Assembly: GCF_026625565.1 (NCBI RefSeq)
Contig: NZ_CP112998.1
Location: 4,962,501 to 5,026,500 of the forward strand
Direction of reading: 5' to 3'
Source: Dyadobacter pollutisoli
GTDB taxonomy: Bacteria > Bacteroidota > Bacteroidia > Cytophagales > Spirosomataceae
DNA length: 64,000 nucleotides
The notes under the pieces are model-generated. The model searched no databases and was not told where the DNA came from. It saw nothing but the letters and a program-made list of their open reading frames with translations. Position numbers and translations under genes: made by a program. Shown piece after piece: positions 15,742 to 25,590 of this stretch. How positions within the stretch are numbered: the stretch's first letter is position 1; each line of letters opens with the position of its first letter.

Positions 15742-18700
15742 ATGAAGCTTTTTTTACGCTTGTTCATGATGGTGCAAATCTGTTGTCTGGGCAGCATTTG
15801 CTCAACCAGTCTCTTCGCCCAGCAACTGAAAGTAAGCGGCGTCGTACGGGACGCGCAACGAAACCCGGTTCCCGGGGTGAACGTGCTGGTTGCCGAAACA
15901 ACCAATGGTACATCGACCGATGTCAATGGCAACTTTACGTTATCAGTTTCTTCCCTAAACGGCAAATTGATTTTTTCTTCAATCGGCTATGAGCGACAGG
16001 AGATTGAGCTCAATGGCAAGTCAGATTTTGAAATCCAGATGATCGAGTCGGCTGCTGTACTGAATGAAGCTGTGGTAGTGGGCTATGGAACGCAGAAAAA
16101 AGTGAACCTCACAGGCGCTACCGAGCAGATCGGCAGCGAAATCCTGGAAAACCGTCCTGTTACGCGCATTAGTCAGGCATTGCAGGGCGCAGTGGGTAAC
16201 CTCAACATTACGACCGGAACTGGCGGTGGCGCCCCTAACGCGACCCAGAGCATTAACATTCGTGGCTACACGGGTCTGGGGACTTCCGGCTCGCCGCTCA
16301 TCGTCATCGACGGCATCCAGGGAGGCGACCTCAACTCGATCAACCCGTCTGATATTGAATCCATTACGGTTTTAAAAGACGCTGCTTCTTCCGCGATTTA
16401 CGGATCGAGCGCTCCATACGGGGTCATTTTAGTTAATACCAAACAAGGAAAAAAAGGCAAAGGCGCCAGCATTACCTACAATAATAACCTTTCATTGGCG
16501 CAGCCGATCAACCTACCCAAAATGCTGAATTCGCTTGATTTTGCTAACCTGTATAATGAAGCATTTGCCAATGCGGGCCGTGCGCCGATGTTCAGCGACG
16601 AGACCATTCAGCGGATCAAAGACTATCAGGCGGGCAAAATCACTACGGAAACCATTCCCAACCCAACGGCTGGAAGCAACGGGTGGCAAACCTGGGGAGC
16701 CAGTAATGCAAACAACGATTGGTTTAAAATTTATTTCAAAGATTTCGCATTCAGTCAACAGCATAATATTGGTGTGACTGGCGGTTCAGACAAATCGACT
16801 TACTACGTGGGTGGCGGCTATAATTACCGCGGCGGGATGTACAATTTCGGTCACGACACCTACAAACGCTTCAACATCAGGGCTAATATCACGTCCGAAC
16901 TCAACAAATGGCTTGGGTTCAGTTTCCGAAGTAGCGCCTCACGACAACTTTACGACACGCCAAATCTTTACGGCAGCAAAACGGGTGGCGGAAACGAAGC
17001 TTACATGCACCAGATCGCCAGAAAGTTTCCAAGTGTGGCTTTGATCAATCCTGACGGAAATTATTCATCCACCAGCGACGTGCTCCTGCATACGGAAGGC
17101 GGCCGAAACAAAACAACAACGGATCAGGTGATGTTGACCGGGGAGTTTAATCTGAAATTTACAAAAGACTGGAGTGCCACGGCCAACTACACATTGGACG
17201 GAAGCTTCTACGATTCCCAGGCGCATCAGAAAACATTATATGAGTTCCTGCCCGACGGCAGCAAGGCAGTGATCGGAGGAACATCGCCCAGCTCATTCTC
17301 CCGAAGCAACGATCGCAACTTCCACCACATTATCAACGCGTTTACTACCTACGAAAAGCAGCTGGGCGGACATTATGTGAAGCTGCTTGGCGGCTATGTG
17401 CGTGATTACACTGCATTCCAAAGCTATTCGGCATCCAATTCCCTGCTTTACTCGGATAATATTCCCTCATTGAATACTTCGTACGGAACTGCACCTTCCA
17501 TCGGTGACGCGATCCGCAAACTGGCCTCGGAAGGCTTCTTTGGAAGGGTTAATTATAATTTCAAAGAAAAATATCTGCTGGAAGTCAATGGTCGCTATGA
17601 CGGCTCTTCCCGCTTTTTGAAAGACGTAAGATGGAAATTCTATCCGGGCGTATCGGCAGGCTGGAATATCGACCGGGAAGCATTCTTCGAGCCACTTGCC
17701 AAAACGGTCAACGCATTCAAGATCCGTGCATCTTACGGTTCGCTCGGCGACCAATATTTTCTGGATGCAAACGCGCCCAACTGGTATCCGTTCTATCCAA
17801 GTCTGAGCATTACGAAGCCCACGTCCACATCCTGGCTATTCGGCTCGGGACAAGAGGCGGCTGTTAACTACCCCACGCTGGTAAATCCAATGCTGACCTG
17901 GGTAACAACCACTTCCACGAACATCGGAACTGACATTGCGCTTTTGAACAACCGCCTGACCACTTCATTCGACTGGTATGTGCGCAAAGCAGATGATTTT
18001 GCGGGTCCTTCCGAAGCATTACCGGCGATCCTGGGGGCTTCTCCGCCAACTGCCAACAATGCGGCCATTGAAACACGCGGTTTTGAATTGTCAGTCGGCT
18101 GGAACGACCACATCGGTGAGGTACGATATGGAATTCGGGCCGTTTTAAGTAACTATTCAGGAAAAGTGATCAAATATCCTAACCCGAACGGGGCACTTTC
18201 AAGCTATCATGAAGGACAGAAAATGGGCGAGATCTGGGGTTATAAAACCGTGGGCTTGTTCCAGACAGAGCAGGAAGTGGCAGAGGCGCCTGCCCAAACA
18301 TTCCTCTCCGCCGCAGCCTGGACACCCGGTGACGTGCGCTACGCAGATCTCAATGGTGACGGTAAAATCGACGCGGGTGCAAGTACACTTGCGAACCCTG
18401 GCGACCGGACAGTAATCGGCAACAGTACGCCGCGCTATTCATACAGCTTTACGGGCGATCTCGCTTGGAAAGGTTTTGACTTACAGATTTTCTTGCAGGG
18501 AATTGCGAAACGCGATGTTTTTATCAGCTCCAATTACTTCTTCGGTATCGTTGGGAACGAGTGGCAAAGCTCACCCTTCACGATTAATCAGGATCGGTGG
18601 ACGCCGGAAACGCCCGACGGTTTTTTCCCGAAATACTACATGAGCGACCAGAACTCGAAAAATACACAGACCCAGACAAGATATCTGCAAAATGCTGCTT

Positions 18701-18915
18701 ACCTGCGGATCAAAAACCTGCAACTGGGTTATTCGCTACCGGCATCGGTGATGAAGGCGATCAAACTCCAGCGCATCCGCCTGTATGTAAGCGCCGAGAA
18801 CCTGGCGACTTTCACCAAGCTTGCCAAAACGCTTGATCCGGAGCTTTCGATCGGGTCGGGGAAAATATATCCGTTGCAGAGAACATTCTCAGCGGGGCTT
18901 AATGTGACATTTTAA
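15742..18915 (+). CDS. SusC-type TonB-dependent outer-membrane transporter (phosphoester locus)
   Basis: 1057 residues. Signal peptide ending SLFAQQ, then a carboxypeptidase-regulatory-like beta sandwich (about 29-110: VSGVVRDAQRNPVPGVNV), a TonB-box-like AVVVGYGTQKK (about 113-123), a plug domain with IRGYTGLGTSG and VLKDAASSAIYG (about 130-240), and a C-terminal barrel ending FSAGLNVTF. There is no STN domain, so it should not signal through an ECF/FecR pair, in line with control by the operators upstream. It is the pore for the ligand captured by the SusD encoded 20 bases downstream. The operon continues with two phosphoesterases and a GH29 enzyme, pointing to a phosphorylated or phosphonylated, fucose-type substrate. 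Confidence 0.93.
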   Translation: MKLFLRLFMMVQICCLGSICSTSLFAQQLKVSGVVRDAQRNPVPGVNVLVAETTNGTSTDVNGNFTLSVSSLNGKLIFSSIGYERQEIELNGKSDFEIQMIESAAVLNEAVVVGYGTQKKVNLTGATEQIGSEILENRPVTRISQALQGAVGNLNITTGTGGGAPNATQSINIRGYTGLGTSGSPLIVIDGIQGGDLNSINPSDIESITVLKDAASSAIYGSSAPYGVILVNTKQGKKGKGASITYNNNLSLAQPINLPKMLNSLDFANLYNEAFANAGRAPMFSDETIQRIKDYQAGKITTETIPNPTAGSNGWQTWGASNANNDWFKIYFKDFAFSQQHNIGVTGGSDKSTYYVGGGYNYRGGMYNFGHDTYKRFNIRANITSELNKWLGFSFRSSASRQLYDTPNLYGSKTGGGNEAYMHQIARKFPSVALINPDGNYSSTSDVLLHTEGGRNKTTTDQVMLTGEFNLKFTKDWSATANYTLDGSFYDSQAHQKTLYEFLPDGSKAVIGGTSPSSFSRSNDRNFHHIINAFTTYEKQLGGHYVKLLGGYVRDYTAFQSYSASNSLLYSDNIPSLNTSYGTAPSIGDAIRKLASEGFFGRVNYNFKEKYLLEVNGRYDGSSRFLKDVRWKFYPGVSAGWNIDREAFFEPLAKTVNAFKIRASYGSLGDQYFLDANAPNWYPFYPSLSITKPTSTSWLFGSGQEAAVNYPTLVNPMLTWVTTTSTNIGTDIALLNNRLTTSFDWYVRKADDFAGPSEALPAILGASPPTANNAAIETRGFELSVGWNDHIGEVRYGIRAVLSNYSGKVIKYPNPNGALSSYHEGQKMGEIWGYKTVGLFQTEQEVAEAPAQTFLSAAAWTPGDVRYADLNGDGKIDAGASTLANPGDRTVIGNSTPRYSYSFTGDLAWKGFDLQIFLQGIAKRDVFISSNYFFGIVGNEWQSSPFTINQDRWTPETPDGFFPKYYMSDQNSKNTQTQTRYLQNAAYLRIKNLQLGYSLPASVMKAIKLQRIRLYVSAENLATFTKLAKTLDPELSIGSGKIYPLQRTFSAGLNVTF

Positions 18916-18935
18916 GACTTCTAAATTCTAACAAA

Positions 18936-20690
18936 ATGAAAAAATATCTCATGCTCATGCTCGCCTGCGCGGGACTGCTGGCCGGCTGCCAGGAAGATTT
19001 CCTAGACAGGGCACCTGAAACAAATATCAGCGACGCGGAATACTGGAAGACCGCCAACGATTTGCAGCTGTATGTGAATAATTTTTACACCGCATTTCCT
19101 AATCCGATTGGCATTTATAGCCCAGGTGTGTGGGGCTCCGATGCAGACGAGGGCAGTGACAATATGATTTACACAGGTTATAATGCGGCATTGAATGGCG
19201 AACGCGTGATTCCTTCATCGGGCGGCGGCTGGGCTTATGGAGATTGGTCTGCATTACGCAGTATCAACTATTTCCTGGCTAATTATGACAAAGCAGAAGA
19301 AAGCTGGGAAACTAAAAAACGCTTTGTAGGTGAGGCGCTGTTTTTCCGCACCTATTTCTATTTTTCCAAACTCAAAACCTTCGGCGACCTGCCCTGGGTG
19401 AACCAACCACTTGACCCCACATCCGCGGAGCTGAAAAACGCCCGGTTATCACGCGCCGTAATCGTGGATTCTCTGATGAATGATCTCAATAAAGCGATCG
19501 ATTATCTGCCAACTAAATCAAAAGCGTCTTCGATGCGCATTAACAAGGAAATTGCTCAGCTTTTTCAGGCGCGCATTGCATTATATGAAGGGACTTGGGA
19601 AAAATATCACGCGGGTACTGCATTCGGTGTGACTGGTTCGGATGGAGAAAAGTTTTTACAAAAAGCTGCGCAGGTAAGTGAAACATTGATCAAGGGCAAC
19701 TCCGGTTACCAGTTGCAGCCAACACCGGGCGAAGACGGATACTGGCGGCTATTTAATCAGATTGACTATTCTTCCAACACTGAGGTAATGCTCTGGCGCA
19801 AATTTGATATCAACCTAAACGGAGGTCATTACTGGCACCGCTATACCAACACCGGCGCAGGCCGCGGCATGACGAAGGATCTGGTAGACAGCTATTTGTG
19901 CACAGATGGAAAACCGATTGAAATCAGCACTCTTTACAAAGGCGATGCAACATTGCAAACTGTAGTCGCTGGCCGTGACCCCCGCCTGGCGCAGACCATG
20001 TATGTGGCCGACGGCAAACACATTGTTACCAACAACCGCCCAGGCGGAGCGGCCCCTGCCCTTTTCGAAATCCCATCGTTCTCGGCTGCAAATGAAAACA
20101 AGCCTGCGACAGGATACCAGGTCTATAAAGGCCACAACCCGGATTACAACCAGCAGCTCGATCGCGGCACTACAGGTTTTATCCTGTTCCGTTACGCCGA
20201 AGCGCTGCTGATTTTTGCCGAAGCAAAGGCGGAACTGGGTGCATTCAGTCAAACGGACGCTGATCTTAGCATTAACTTATTACGAGCACGTGTAGGCATG
20301 CCAGCGCTGAAAGTTGAAGCGATTTCTAATGATCCAAAGCCTGAATTTCCGGCCCTTAGCCCGTTAGTTAACGAAGTACGTCGCGAAAGGCGCGTGGAAC
20401 TAGCCTGCGAAGGTTACCGCCATGACGATCTTTTCCGCTGGGCTGCCGCCGACGAGAAAATCGTGGGTTGGAAACCCAAAGGTGCCGTTCTTGCACAATG
20501 GAAAGATCTTGTTCCTGCGGCTCAGCTGGCGACCTACCCGGTGGACGAAAAGGGATATGTTGAGTTTTACAAAAACATTTCCGGCATGAGCAGCGGATAT
20601 AAATTTAATGTCGGTCGGGACTATCTTGCGCCACTGCCGCAGGATCAACTTGTTTTGAATCCGGATATCAAACAAAATCCGGGCTGGTAA
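18936..20690 (+). CDS. SusD/RagB-type surface lipoprotein (phosphoester locus)
   Basis: 584 residues. Lipobox LLAGC gives lipidation at Cys18, followed by the family opening EDFLDRAPET. The TPR-like helical core shows FVGEALFFRTYFYFSKLKTFGDLPWV at about 130-155, and near the end the conserved VRRERRVELACEGYRHDDLFRW and a closing DQLVLNPDIKQNPGW. It caps the SusC barrel encoded just upstream and binds the substrate at the cell surface. The region at about 290-400, which carries most ligand contacts in SusD proteins, is rich in Trp, His and Tyr (LWRKFDINLNGGHYWHRY). Confidence 0.93.
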   Translation: MKKYLMLMLACAGLLAGCQEDFLDRAPETNISDAEYWKTANDLQLYVNNFYTAFPNPIGIYSPGVWGSDADEGSDNMIYTGYNAALNGERVIPSSGGGWAYGDWSALRSINYFLANYDKAEESWETKKRFVGEALFFRTYFYFSKLKTFGDLPWVNQPLDPTSAELKNARLSRAVIVDSLMNDLNKAIDYLPTKSKASSMRINKEIAQLFQARIALYEGTWEKYHAGTAFGVTGSDGEKFLQKAAQVSETLIKGNSGYQLQPTPGEDGYWRLFNQIDYSSNTEVMLWRKFDINLNGGHYWHRYTNTGAGRGMTKDLVDSYLCTDGKPIEISTLYKGDATLQTVVAGRDPRLAQTMYVADGKHIVTNNRPGGAAPALFEIPSFSAANENKPATGYQVYKGHNPDYNQQLDRGTTGFILFRYAEALLIFAEAKAELGAFSQTDADLSINLLRARVGMPALKVEAISNDPKPEFPALSPLVNEVRRERRVELACEGYRHDDLFRWAAADEKIVGWKPKGAVLAQWKDLVPAAQLATYPVDEKGYVEFYKNISGMSSGYKFNVGRDYLAPLPQDQLVLNPDIKQNPGW

Positions 20691-20707
20691 TAACAATATT
20701 GACATTG

Positions 20708-21601
20708 ATGAAAAGAAGACACTTTATTCAGGCATCCCTGGCCGCCGCGGCAACCGGCGCGCCAGGGTCTGCTGCAAATGCGGAAGCCGCACGCAAAAAT
20801 AAACCTGCATTAACCGTCGCCCACATTACCGACGTCCACATCAGGCCCAAAGATTTTATTCCTGCACGTTTCAAAAAGAGCCTGGAACATTTGAAAACGT
20901 ATAAAATGGATTTTGTACTCAACGGAGGCGATTCCATTTTCGCAGCCGATTACAAAGACGTAACCCGTGAATCGATGCTGGCGCAATGGGCTACCTGGGA
21001 TGATTGCATCAAATCGCTGTCCGGCTTCGAAGTTTACAGCTGTATTGGCAACCATGACCCCTGGTGGCAGGCGCCTTCCAAGGACGACGAAATGTATGGC
21101 GTAGCGTATGCAGCCAAACGTGCAGGAATGCCGCACCGGTACTATAGTTTCACAAAAAAGAACTGGCATTTCATCATTCTGGACGGAAATAACCCCGGCG
21201 TGAGTCTTGATCCTGAACAAATGACCTGGCTGGAAAAAGAGCTTGAAAACGTACCAGCCGACCATTATGTGCTGCTGATGGGGCACTACCCTATTTTGAC
21301 AGTTACCGCCGCCTGGGCGGGAGGGCAGCATAAAGATCATGTGGCGCTCAGGAAGCTGTTTTACAAACATAAAGACAAAGTAAAAGTCTGCCTTTCGGGT
21401 CATAATCACCTGCTCGACAGCAATGTTTTCAATGATGTGCATTACTTCTGCAATGGCGCGATGAGCGGGTATTGGTGGGAAAAGGGTGACGAGCAGTCAG
21501 CTGGCCCCTATTATTACCAGGAAACGGCTCCCGGTTATGCGATTTTAAAATTGTATGAAGACGGCACAGTCGAAAATCATTATCACGAACACAAGTTTTA
21601 A
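20708..21601 (+). CDS. Exported calcineurin-like metallophosphoesterase 1
   Basis: 297 residues from the ATG at 20708; a TTG three codons earlier is an unlikely start. The N-terminus MKRRHFIQASLAAAATGAPG has twin arginines and a weakly hydrophobic stretch, as in Tat signal peptides. All five metallophosphoesterase motifs are present in order: ITDVH, GGDS, GNHD, MGHYP and SGHNH. They build the two-metal site. Such enzymes hydrolyse phosphomonoesters or diesters; the fold resembles CpdA-like phosphodiesterases. It lies 17 bases after the SusD stop, within the same operon, and probably removes phosphate from the imported ligand in the periplasm. Confidence 0.88.
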   Translation: MKRRHFIQASLAAAATGAPGSAANAEAARKNKPALTVAHITDVHIRPKDFIPARFKKSLEHLKTYKMDFVLNGGDSIFAADYKDVTRESMLAQWATWDDCIKSLSGFEVYSCIGNHDPWWQAPSKDDEMYGVAYAAKRAGMPHRYYSFTKKNWHFIILDGNNPGVSLDPEQMTWLEKELENVPADHYVLLMGHYPILTVTAAWAGGQHKDHVALRKLFYKHKDKVKVCLSGHNHLLDSNVFNDVHYFCNGAMSGYWWEKGDEQSAGPYYYQETAPGYAILKLYEDGTVENHYHEHKF

Positions 21602-21613
21602 TTCAATAGAAAA

Positions 21614-22582
21614 ATGAAACGTCGGTCATTTCTGCAAGCTGCTTCGCTTGCTCCCGTATCCCTGGCGGGAATCAATTCTTTGGTCAAACCAAAAGAAGTT
21701 CTTCGCTTCGGAATTTGTGCGGATCTGCATTACGATCTGATCCCTGATGCAACGGAGCGACTCGGTGCGTTTGTAACAGCTATGAATGAGCAAAAAGCCG
21801 ATTTTATCATTCAGATGGGTGATTTTTGCACGCCAAAGGAGATTAACAGACCTATTCTGGAAGTGTGGAATCGTTTCGAAAAATCGAAATACCATGTAAT
21901 CGGCAACCATGAAACCGATGGCGGGTTTATGCACGCGCAGGTTGTCGATTTCTGGAAAGCCAAAGGTGCATATTACTCTTTCGACGCCAATAATTACCAT
22001 TTTGTGGTGTTGAATGGAAATGAAAAAAATCCGGCCGGCTACAAAGGTTACCCGCGGTATATTGGTGCGGAACAAAGGGAATGGTTAACCCGGGATTTAA
22101 AGGATACCAAACTTCCCGCTATCGTTTTTTGTCACCAGGGACTCGATAATGACGTGGCTGGCATTGAACAAGCCGTCGCCATCAGGCGGATTTTTGAAAA
22201 AGCAACCAATGCCTCCGGTGACTCGAAAGTGCGGATGGTTTTCAGCGGACATCATCATCAGGATTATCAGAATGAGATAAACGGCATTCCATACGTACAG
22301 ATCAACAGCATGTCGTATTACTGGGCGGGGGAGAAAAAGAATACAACAACCTACGATGAAGCGCTGACGAAAAAGTATCCTTACCTGTCTTCCATGCTCC
22401 GGTATAAAGACCCGCTCTGGGCGCTGGTAACCATTTTTTCCGACGGCCGCATTGACATTAGCGGAACAACTTCAAAATTTTTGGACCGCTCGCCCGATCA
22501 GGCGGGCATAACGGAAGTAGAGAGTATTTATCCCGTTGTGTCGGTGGTTTCGGATCGTCACTATTCGTCGCCAGGAAAGTGA
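21614..22582 (+). CDS. Exported calcineurin-like metallophosphoesterase 2
   Basis: 322 residues. The start MKRRSFLQAASLAPVSLAG is a near-consensus Tat signal (R-R-x-F-L). The metal-site motifs are CADLHYD, QMGDF, GNHE, FCHQG and SGHHH. The protein differs from the preceding enzyme in most positions, so the two are not a recent duplication and may act on different phosphoesters. The pattern GYPRYIGAEQREWLTRDL is common in Bacteroidota phosphodiesterase-like proteins of unknown substrate. Its last codon overlaps an alternative GTG start of the next gene (GTGA), which supports co-transcription. Confidence 0.88.
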   Translation: MKRRSFLQAASLAPVSLAGINSLVKPKEVLRFGICADLHYDLIPDATERLGAFVTAMNEQKADFIIQMGDFCTPKEINRPILEVWNRFEKSKYHVIGNHETDGGFMHAQVVDFWKAKGAYYSFDANNYHFVVLNGNEKNPAGYKGYPRYIGAEQREWLTRDLKDTKLPAIVFCHQGLDNDVAGIEQAVAIRRIFEKATNASGDSKVRMVFSGHHHQDYQNEINGIPYVQINSMSYYWAGEKKNTTTYDEALTKKYPYLSSMLRYKDPLWALVTIFSDGRIDISGTTSKFLDRSPDQAGITEVESIYPVVSVVSDRHYSSPGK

Positions 22583-22614
22583 TTCAGACAAGATTTAGAA
22601 AAAACAAGAGTATA

Positions 22615-24867
22615 ATGACTAGACTTAAAATGTATTTTATGGTGTGCTTACTTGTTGGCAGCACGCCATTTTGCCTTGCACAACAACAGAGCAAAAAAAG
22701 TTTAAGACCTCAAAATACAATCCCAATTCTGTCAAGTGATTCAAAAAATGACATCATTGACAAAGCGGCATACGTGGTTCCAACAGCCAACCAATATGCG
22801 GCACTGCAAAATGAGTTCATTGCCTTTGTTCATTTCGGGCCAAATACATTTACTAAAATGGAATGGGGCAACGGCATGGAAAATCCAAGCATTTTCAACC
22901 TGAAAGAACTGGATACAGATCAATGGTGCACGGCTATGAAAGCTGCCGGGATGAAAATGGTCATATTGACCGTCAAGCATCACGATGGTTTTGTGCTTTG
23001 GCAAAGCCGGTACACTGATCACGGAATCATGTCCTCCCCTTTTCAAAATGGCAAAGGGGATATTTTAAGGAATCTGTCTGCGTCGTGCAAGAAAGCAGGC
23101 CTGAAACTGGGCATTTATCTGTCTCCGGCAGATCTGTTTCAGATTGAAAATCCGAAAGGCTTGTACGGTAACCTGAGCAAGCCTTCCCGACGCACGATTC
23201 CCCGACCAATTACAAACAGACCTTTTACAAGCAAGGTGAAGTTTGATTTTGTAGTGGATGATTATAATGAGTATTTCCTCAATCAACTCTTCGAACTACT
23301 GACTGAATATGGCCCGGTTCATGAGGTTTGGTTCGACGGCGCTCATCCGAAAACGAAAGGAAACCAGCAATACGATTATCTCGCCTGGCGTAAACTGATC
23401 AGGACATTGGCACCGAAGGCGGTGATTTTCGGTCGTGAGGATATCCGGTGGTGCGGCAATGAGGCAGGCCAAACGCGTTCCACAGAATGGAACGTGATCC
23501 CGTATCAGGATAATCCCAAACTCATGACGCGTTTTGGAGATCTTACAGCGGAGTCGCTCGGTAGCCGGGAAGATATTTTTAAGGGCAAGTTCTTACATTA
23601 TCAGCAGGCAGAAACCAACACGTCCATTCGCGAGGGCTGGTTTTACCGAGATGATATTTATCAAAAGGTCCGCAGTGCCGATGATGTGTTCGATATTTAT
23701 GAGCGCTCGGCAGGAGGAAATTCTACTTTCCTGCTCAACATTCCCCCAAACCGCGAAGGTCGATTTCCAGACCAGGATGTAGCCGTACTTAGTGAAGTGG
23801 GCAAACGTATCGCTGCAACTTACGAAAAGAATCTTTTTGCCAATGCTTCCGGGCCCAGACCGCTACTGGATGGCAATGCTGCAACCTTTACATTATTGGA
23901 TAAAGCTTCCGAAGCGCTCACAATTACACTTCCTAAGCCACAAACCATTAACCGTATTGTTTTGCAGGAGGCGATCGGCACTCATGGAGAAAGAATTGAG
24001 AAACACGCCTTGGACGCCTGGATTAACAATCAGTGGACTGAAATTATTACTGCCACCAATGTTGGTTACAAACGAATTTTGCGCTTCCCGGAGGTAACCT
24101 CCGCTAAGTTCAGGGTCAGGATTATTGAGTCAAGAAATACGCCTGCGCTCTCCAATGTGACGGCACATTACTACCAGTCAAGCCCGCCGCAGCTTGCCAT
24201 TTTACGTGACCGAGAGGGATTAGTGCACATTACGCCGCAGCAAAATGATTTCGGATGGAAACCTCATGGTCATAATGCGACAAAAAACATCAATCAAGAT
24301 CTGGAAATCTATTATACTATGGATGGAAGCAATCCAGGGCCAAATGCACCGCGATATCAAGCGCCATTCCCGACCGAATCACAGACAGTCCGTGCGATAG
24401 CAATCAGCAAAAGCCGCCAGGGAAGCATTGCTGAAAGAGCGTTCGGAATTTTGGGAAACAATTGGAAGGTTGTCGGTCAGGACAGTGAAAAGGGCAAACA
24501 TAAGGCATCTCTGGCATTTGATGCCGACCCGTCCACATATTGGTTAAGCGATAACACCGGCGCAGCACATTTTATCGAAATTGACCTGGGCAAACAACAG
24601 GATCTTGCAGGTTTTGCTTACACACCGCCGTCCAAAGATGCGAGCGGTATGATTGAGAGCGGCGTGATCAAGGTCAGTCATGATGGCAAGCGATGGCAGC
24701 AAGCTGGGAGCTTCCAATTCGGCAATCTGATCAACGATCCTACCCGACGCGTTTTCCGTTTTGAAAAACCCTCAGCCGCAAGATTCGTTCGGATCGAATC
24801 CGGGATTATCGCTGGGCAAAGCGGCTCGGCCGCAATTGCAGAACTAGAGTTTTTCGTTTCTGACTAA
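22615..24867 (+). CDS. GH29-type alpha-L-fucosidase with C-terminal accessory domains
   Basis: 750 residues from the ATG at 22615, which gives a clean signal peptide ending PFCLAQ; a GTG at 22579 overlaps the previous stop and remains possible. The catalytic (beta/alpha)8 domain (about 60-400) has FVHFGPNTFT, TVKHHDGFVLW and EVWFDGAH, where Asp241 is the expected GH29 nucleophile. A beta domain follows, then a chitobiase C-terminal-type strand set (YYTMDGSNPGP) and an F5/8 type C (CBM32-like) domain at about 615-750 (DADPSTYWLSD). It removes terminal alpha-L-fucose or a similar sugar. It closes the operon. Confidence 0.88.
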   Translation: MTRLKMYFMVCLLVGSTPFCLAQQQSKKSLRPQNTIPILSSDSKNDIIDKAAYVVPTANQYAALQNEFIAFVHFGPNTFTKMEWGNGMENPSIFNLKELDTDQWCTAMKAAGMKMVILTVKHHDGFVLWQSRYTDHGIMSSPFQNGKGDILRNLSASCKKAGLKLGIYLSPADLFQIENPKGLYGNLSKPSRRTIPRPITNRPFTSKVKFDFVVDDYNEYFLNQLFELLTEYGPVHEVWFDGAHPKTKGNQQYDYLAWRKLIRTLAPKAVIFGREDIRWCGNEAGQTRSTEWNVIPYQDNPKLMTRFGDLTAESLGSREDIFKGKFLHYQQAETNTSIREGWFYRDDIYQKVRSADDVFDIYERSAGGNSTFLLNIPPNREGRFPDQDVAVLSEVGKRIAATYEKNLFANASGPRPLLDGNAATFTLLDKASEALTITLPKPQTINRIVLQEAIGTHGERIEKHALDAWINNQWTEIITATNVGYKRILRFPEVTSAKFRVRIIESRNTPALSNVTAHYYQSSPPQLAILRDREGLVHITPQQNDFGWKPHGHNATKNINQDLEIYYTMDGSNPGPNAPRYQAPFPTESQTVRAIAISKSRQGSIAERAFGILGNNWKVVGQDSEKGKHKASLAFDADPSTYWLSDNTGAAHFIEIDLGKQQDLAGFAYTPPSKDASGMIESGVIKVSHDGKRWQQAGSFQFGNLINDPTRRVFRFEKPSAARFVRIESGIIAGQSGSAAIAELEFFVSD

Positions 24868-24970
24868 GGCGACTCGAATCTTTTCAAAAGAATTATGACC
24901 TTCGAAAAATCTAATCGGGAGATTGGTGCAGCCTCTGGCAATACGTCAAATTTAAGTGATGCATTAACAT

Positions 24971-25558
24971 TCATTCGGTTTTAAGTTGTTTCAGAATATT
25001 TTCCGCCGCTTTAACTTCGATGCGCCGATCCATTAACTGTGCTTCTGCTTCCTTTACGGTTAGCTCATGTGCCTCCCGCTTCTGTGTTTCAAGTTCCGCG
25101 CGCTCAGGATCTTCATAGTAAATGCTATCAACTCTTGCTGTAAGTACTGGGCTAAGCTGCCTGGTAACCCGGAATTTAATATCGCTTTCTTGCAGTCGGT
25201 TGCTTTCCTTGTAATTGCTAATGGCCACTGCAATGCTTATAGCCGTTGAAAGCAGCAGGACTGCTGCCGAAATCATGAAGCCTTTCGAGCGAAGGTCGAA
25301 ATGATGGTGGTGCCTGACTTCCGATGCCTTGGGTACGCTTGCAAATGATTGCTGAACCTGGGAAAATTGTCCTAAGTATTTTTTACGTTTCTTCTTTTTT
25401 GATGGATTTGTAATCTGTTGGTCATATTGCTGGACAGGTCGGAGCAAGTCATTAATTATTTTGTCGTCCGGGGGCTGCTGGGAGTAAGTTGCGGGCCGAA
25501 ATCTTTCTTCTGCAAGGTTGGGCATATATTCTGGCAGCTTTCGAAACTGCTGCACCAT
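24971..25558 (-). CDS. Single-pass membrane protein of unknown function
   Basis: 195 residues from the ATG at 25558; a TTG at 25594 immediately after the stop of the upstream regulator gene would add twelve residues. A polar N-terminal half rich in Pro and Gln is followed by a very basic KKKKRKKY and by HHHH just before one transmembrane helix (about 95-118, GFMISAAVLLLSTAISIAVAI). The remaining part is a charged helix, probably coiled coil (RAELETQKREAHELTVKEAE). The layout, basic cytoplasmic part then one helix then periplasmic coiled coil, suggests a cell-envelope scaffold, but I do not recognise a family. It lies downstream of, and on the same strand as, the NUDIX regulator. Confidence 0.6.
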   Translation of the reverse strand: MVQQFRKLPEYMPNLAEERFRPATYSQQPPDDKIINDLLRPVQQYDQQITNPSKKKKRKKYLGQFSQVQQSFASVPKASEVRHHHHFDLRSKGFMISAAVLLLSTAISIAVAISNYKESNRLQESDIKFRVTRQLSPVLTARVDSIYYEDPERAELETQKREAHELTVKEAEAQLMDRRIEVKAAENILKQLKTE

Positions 25559-25590
25559 CGCCAGCCTGGTTCCGCTGTGGCATATGACGA

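Noticed and set aside
20810..21442. 210-codon minus-strand frame opposite metallophosphoesterase 1
   Set aside because: All five metal motifs are on the plus strand.
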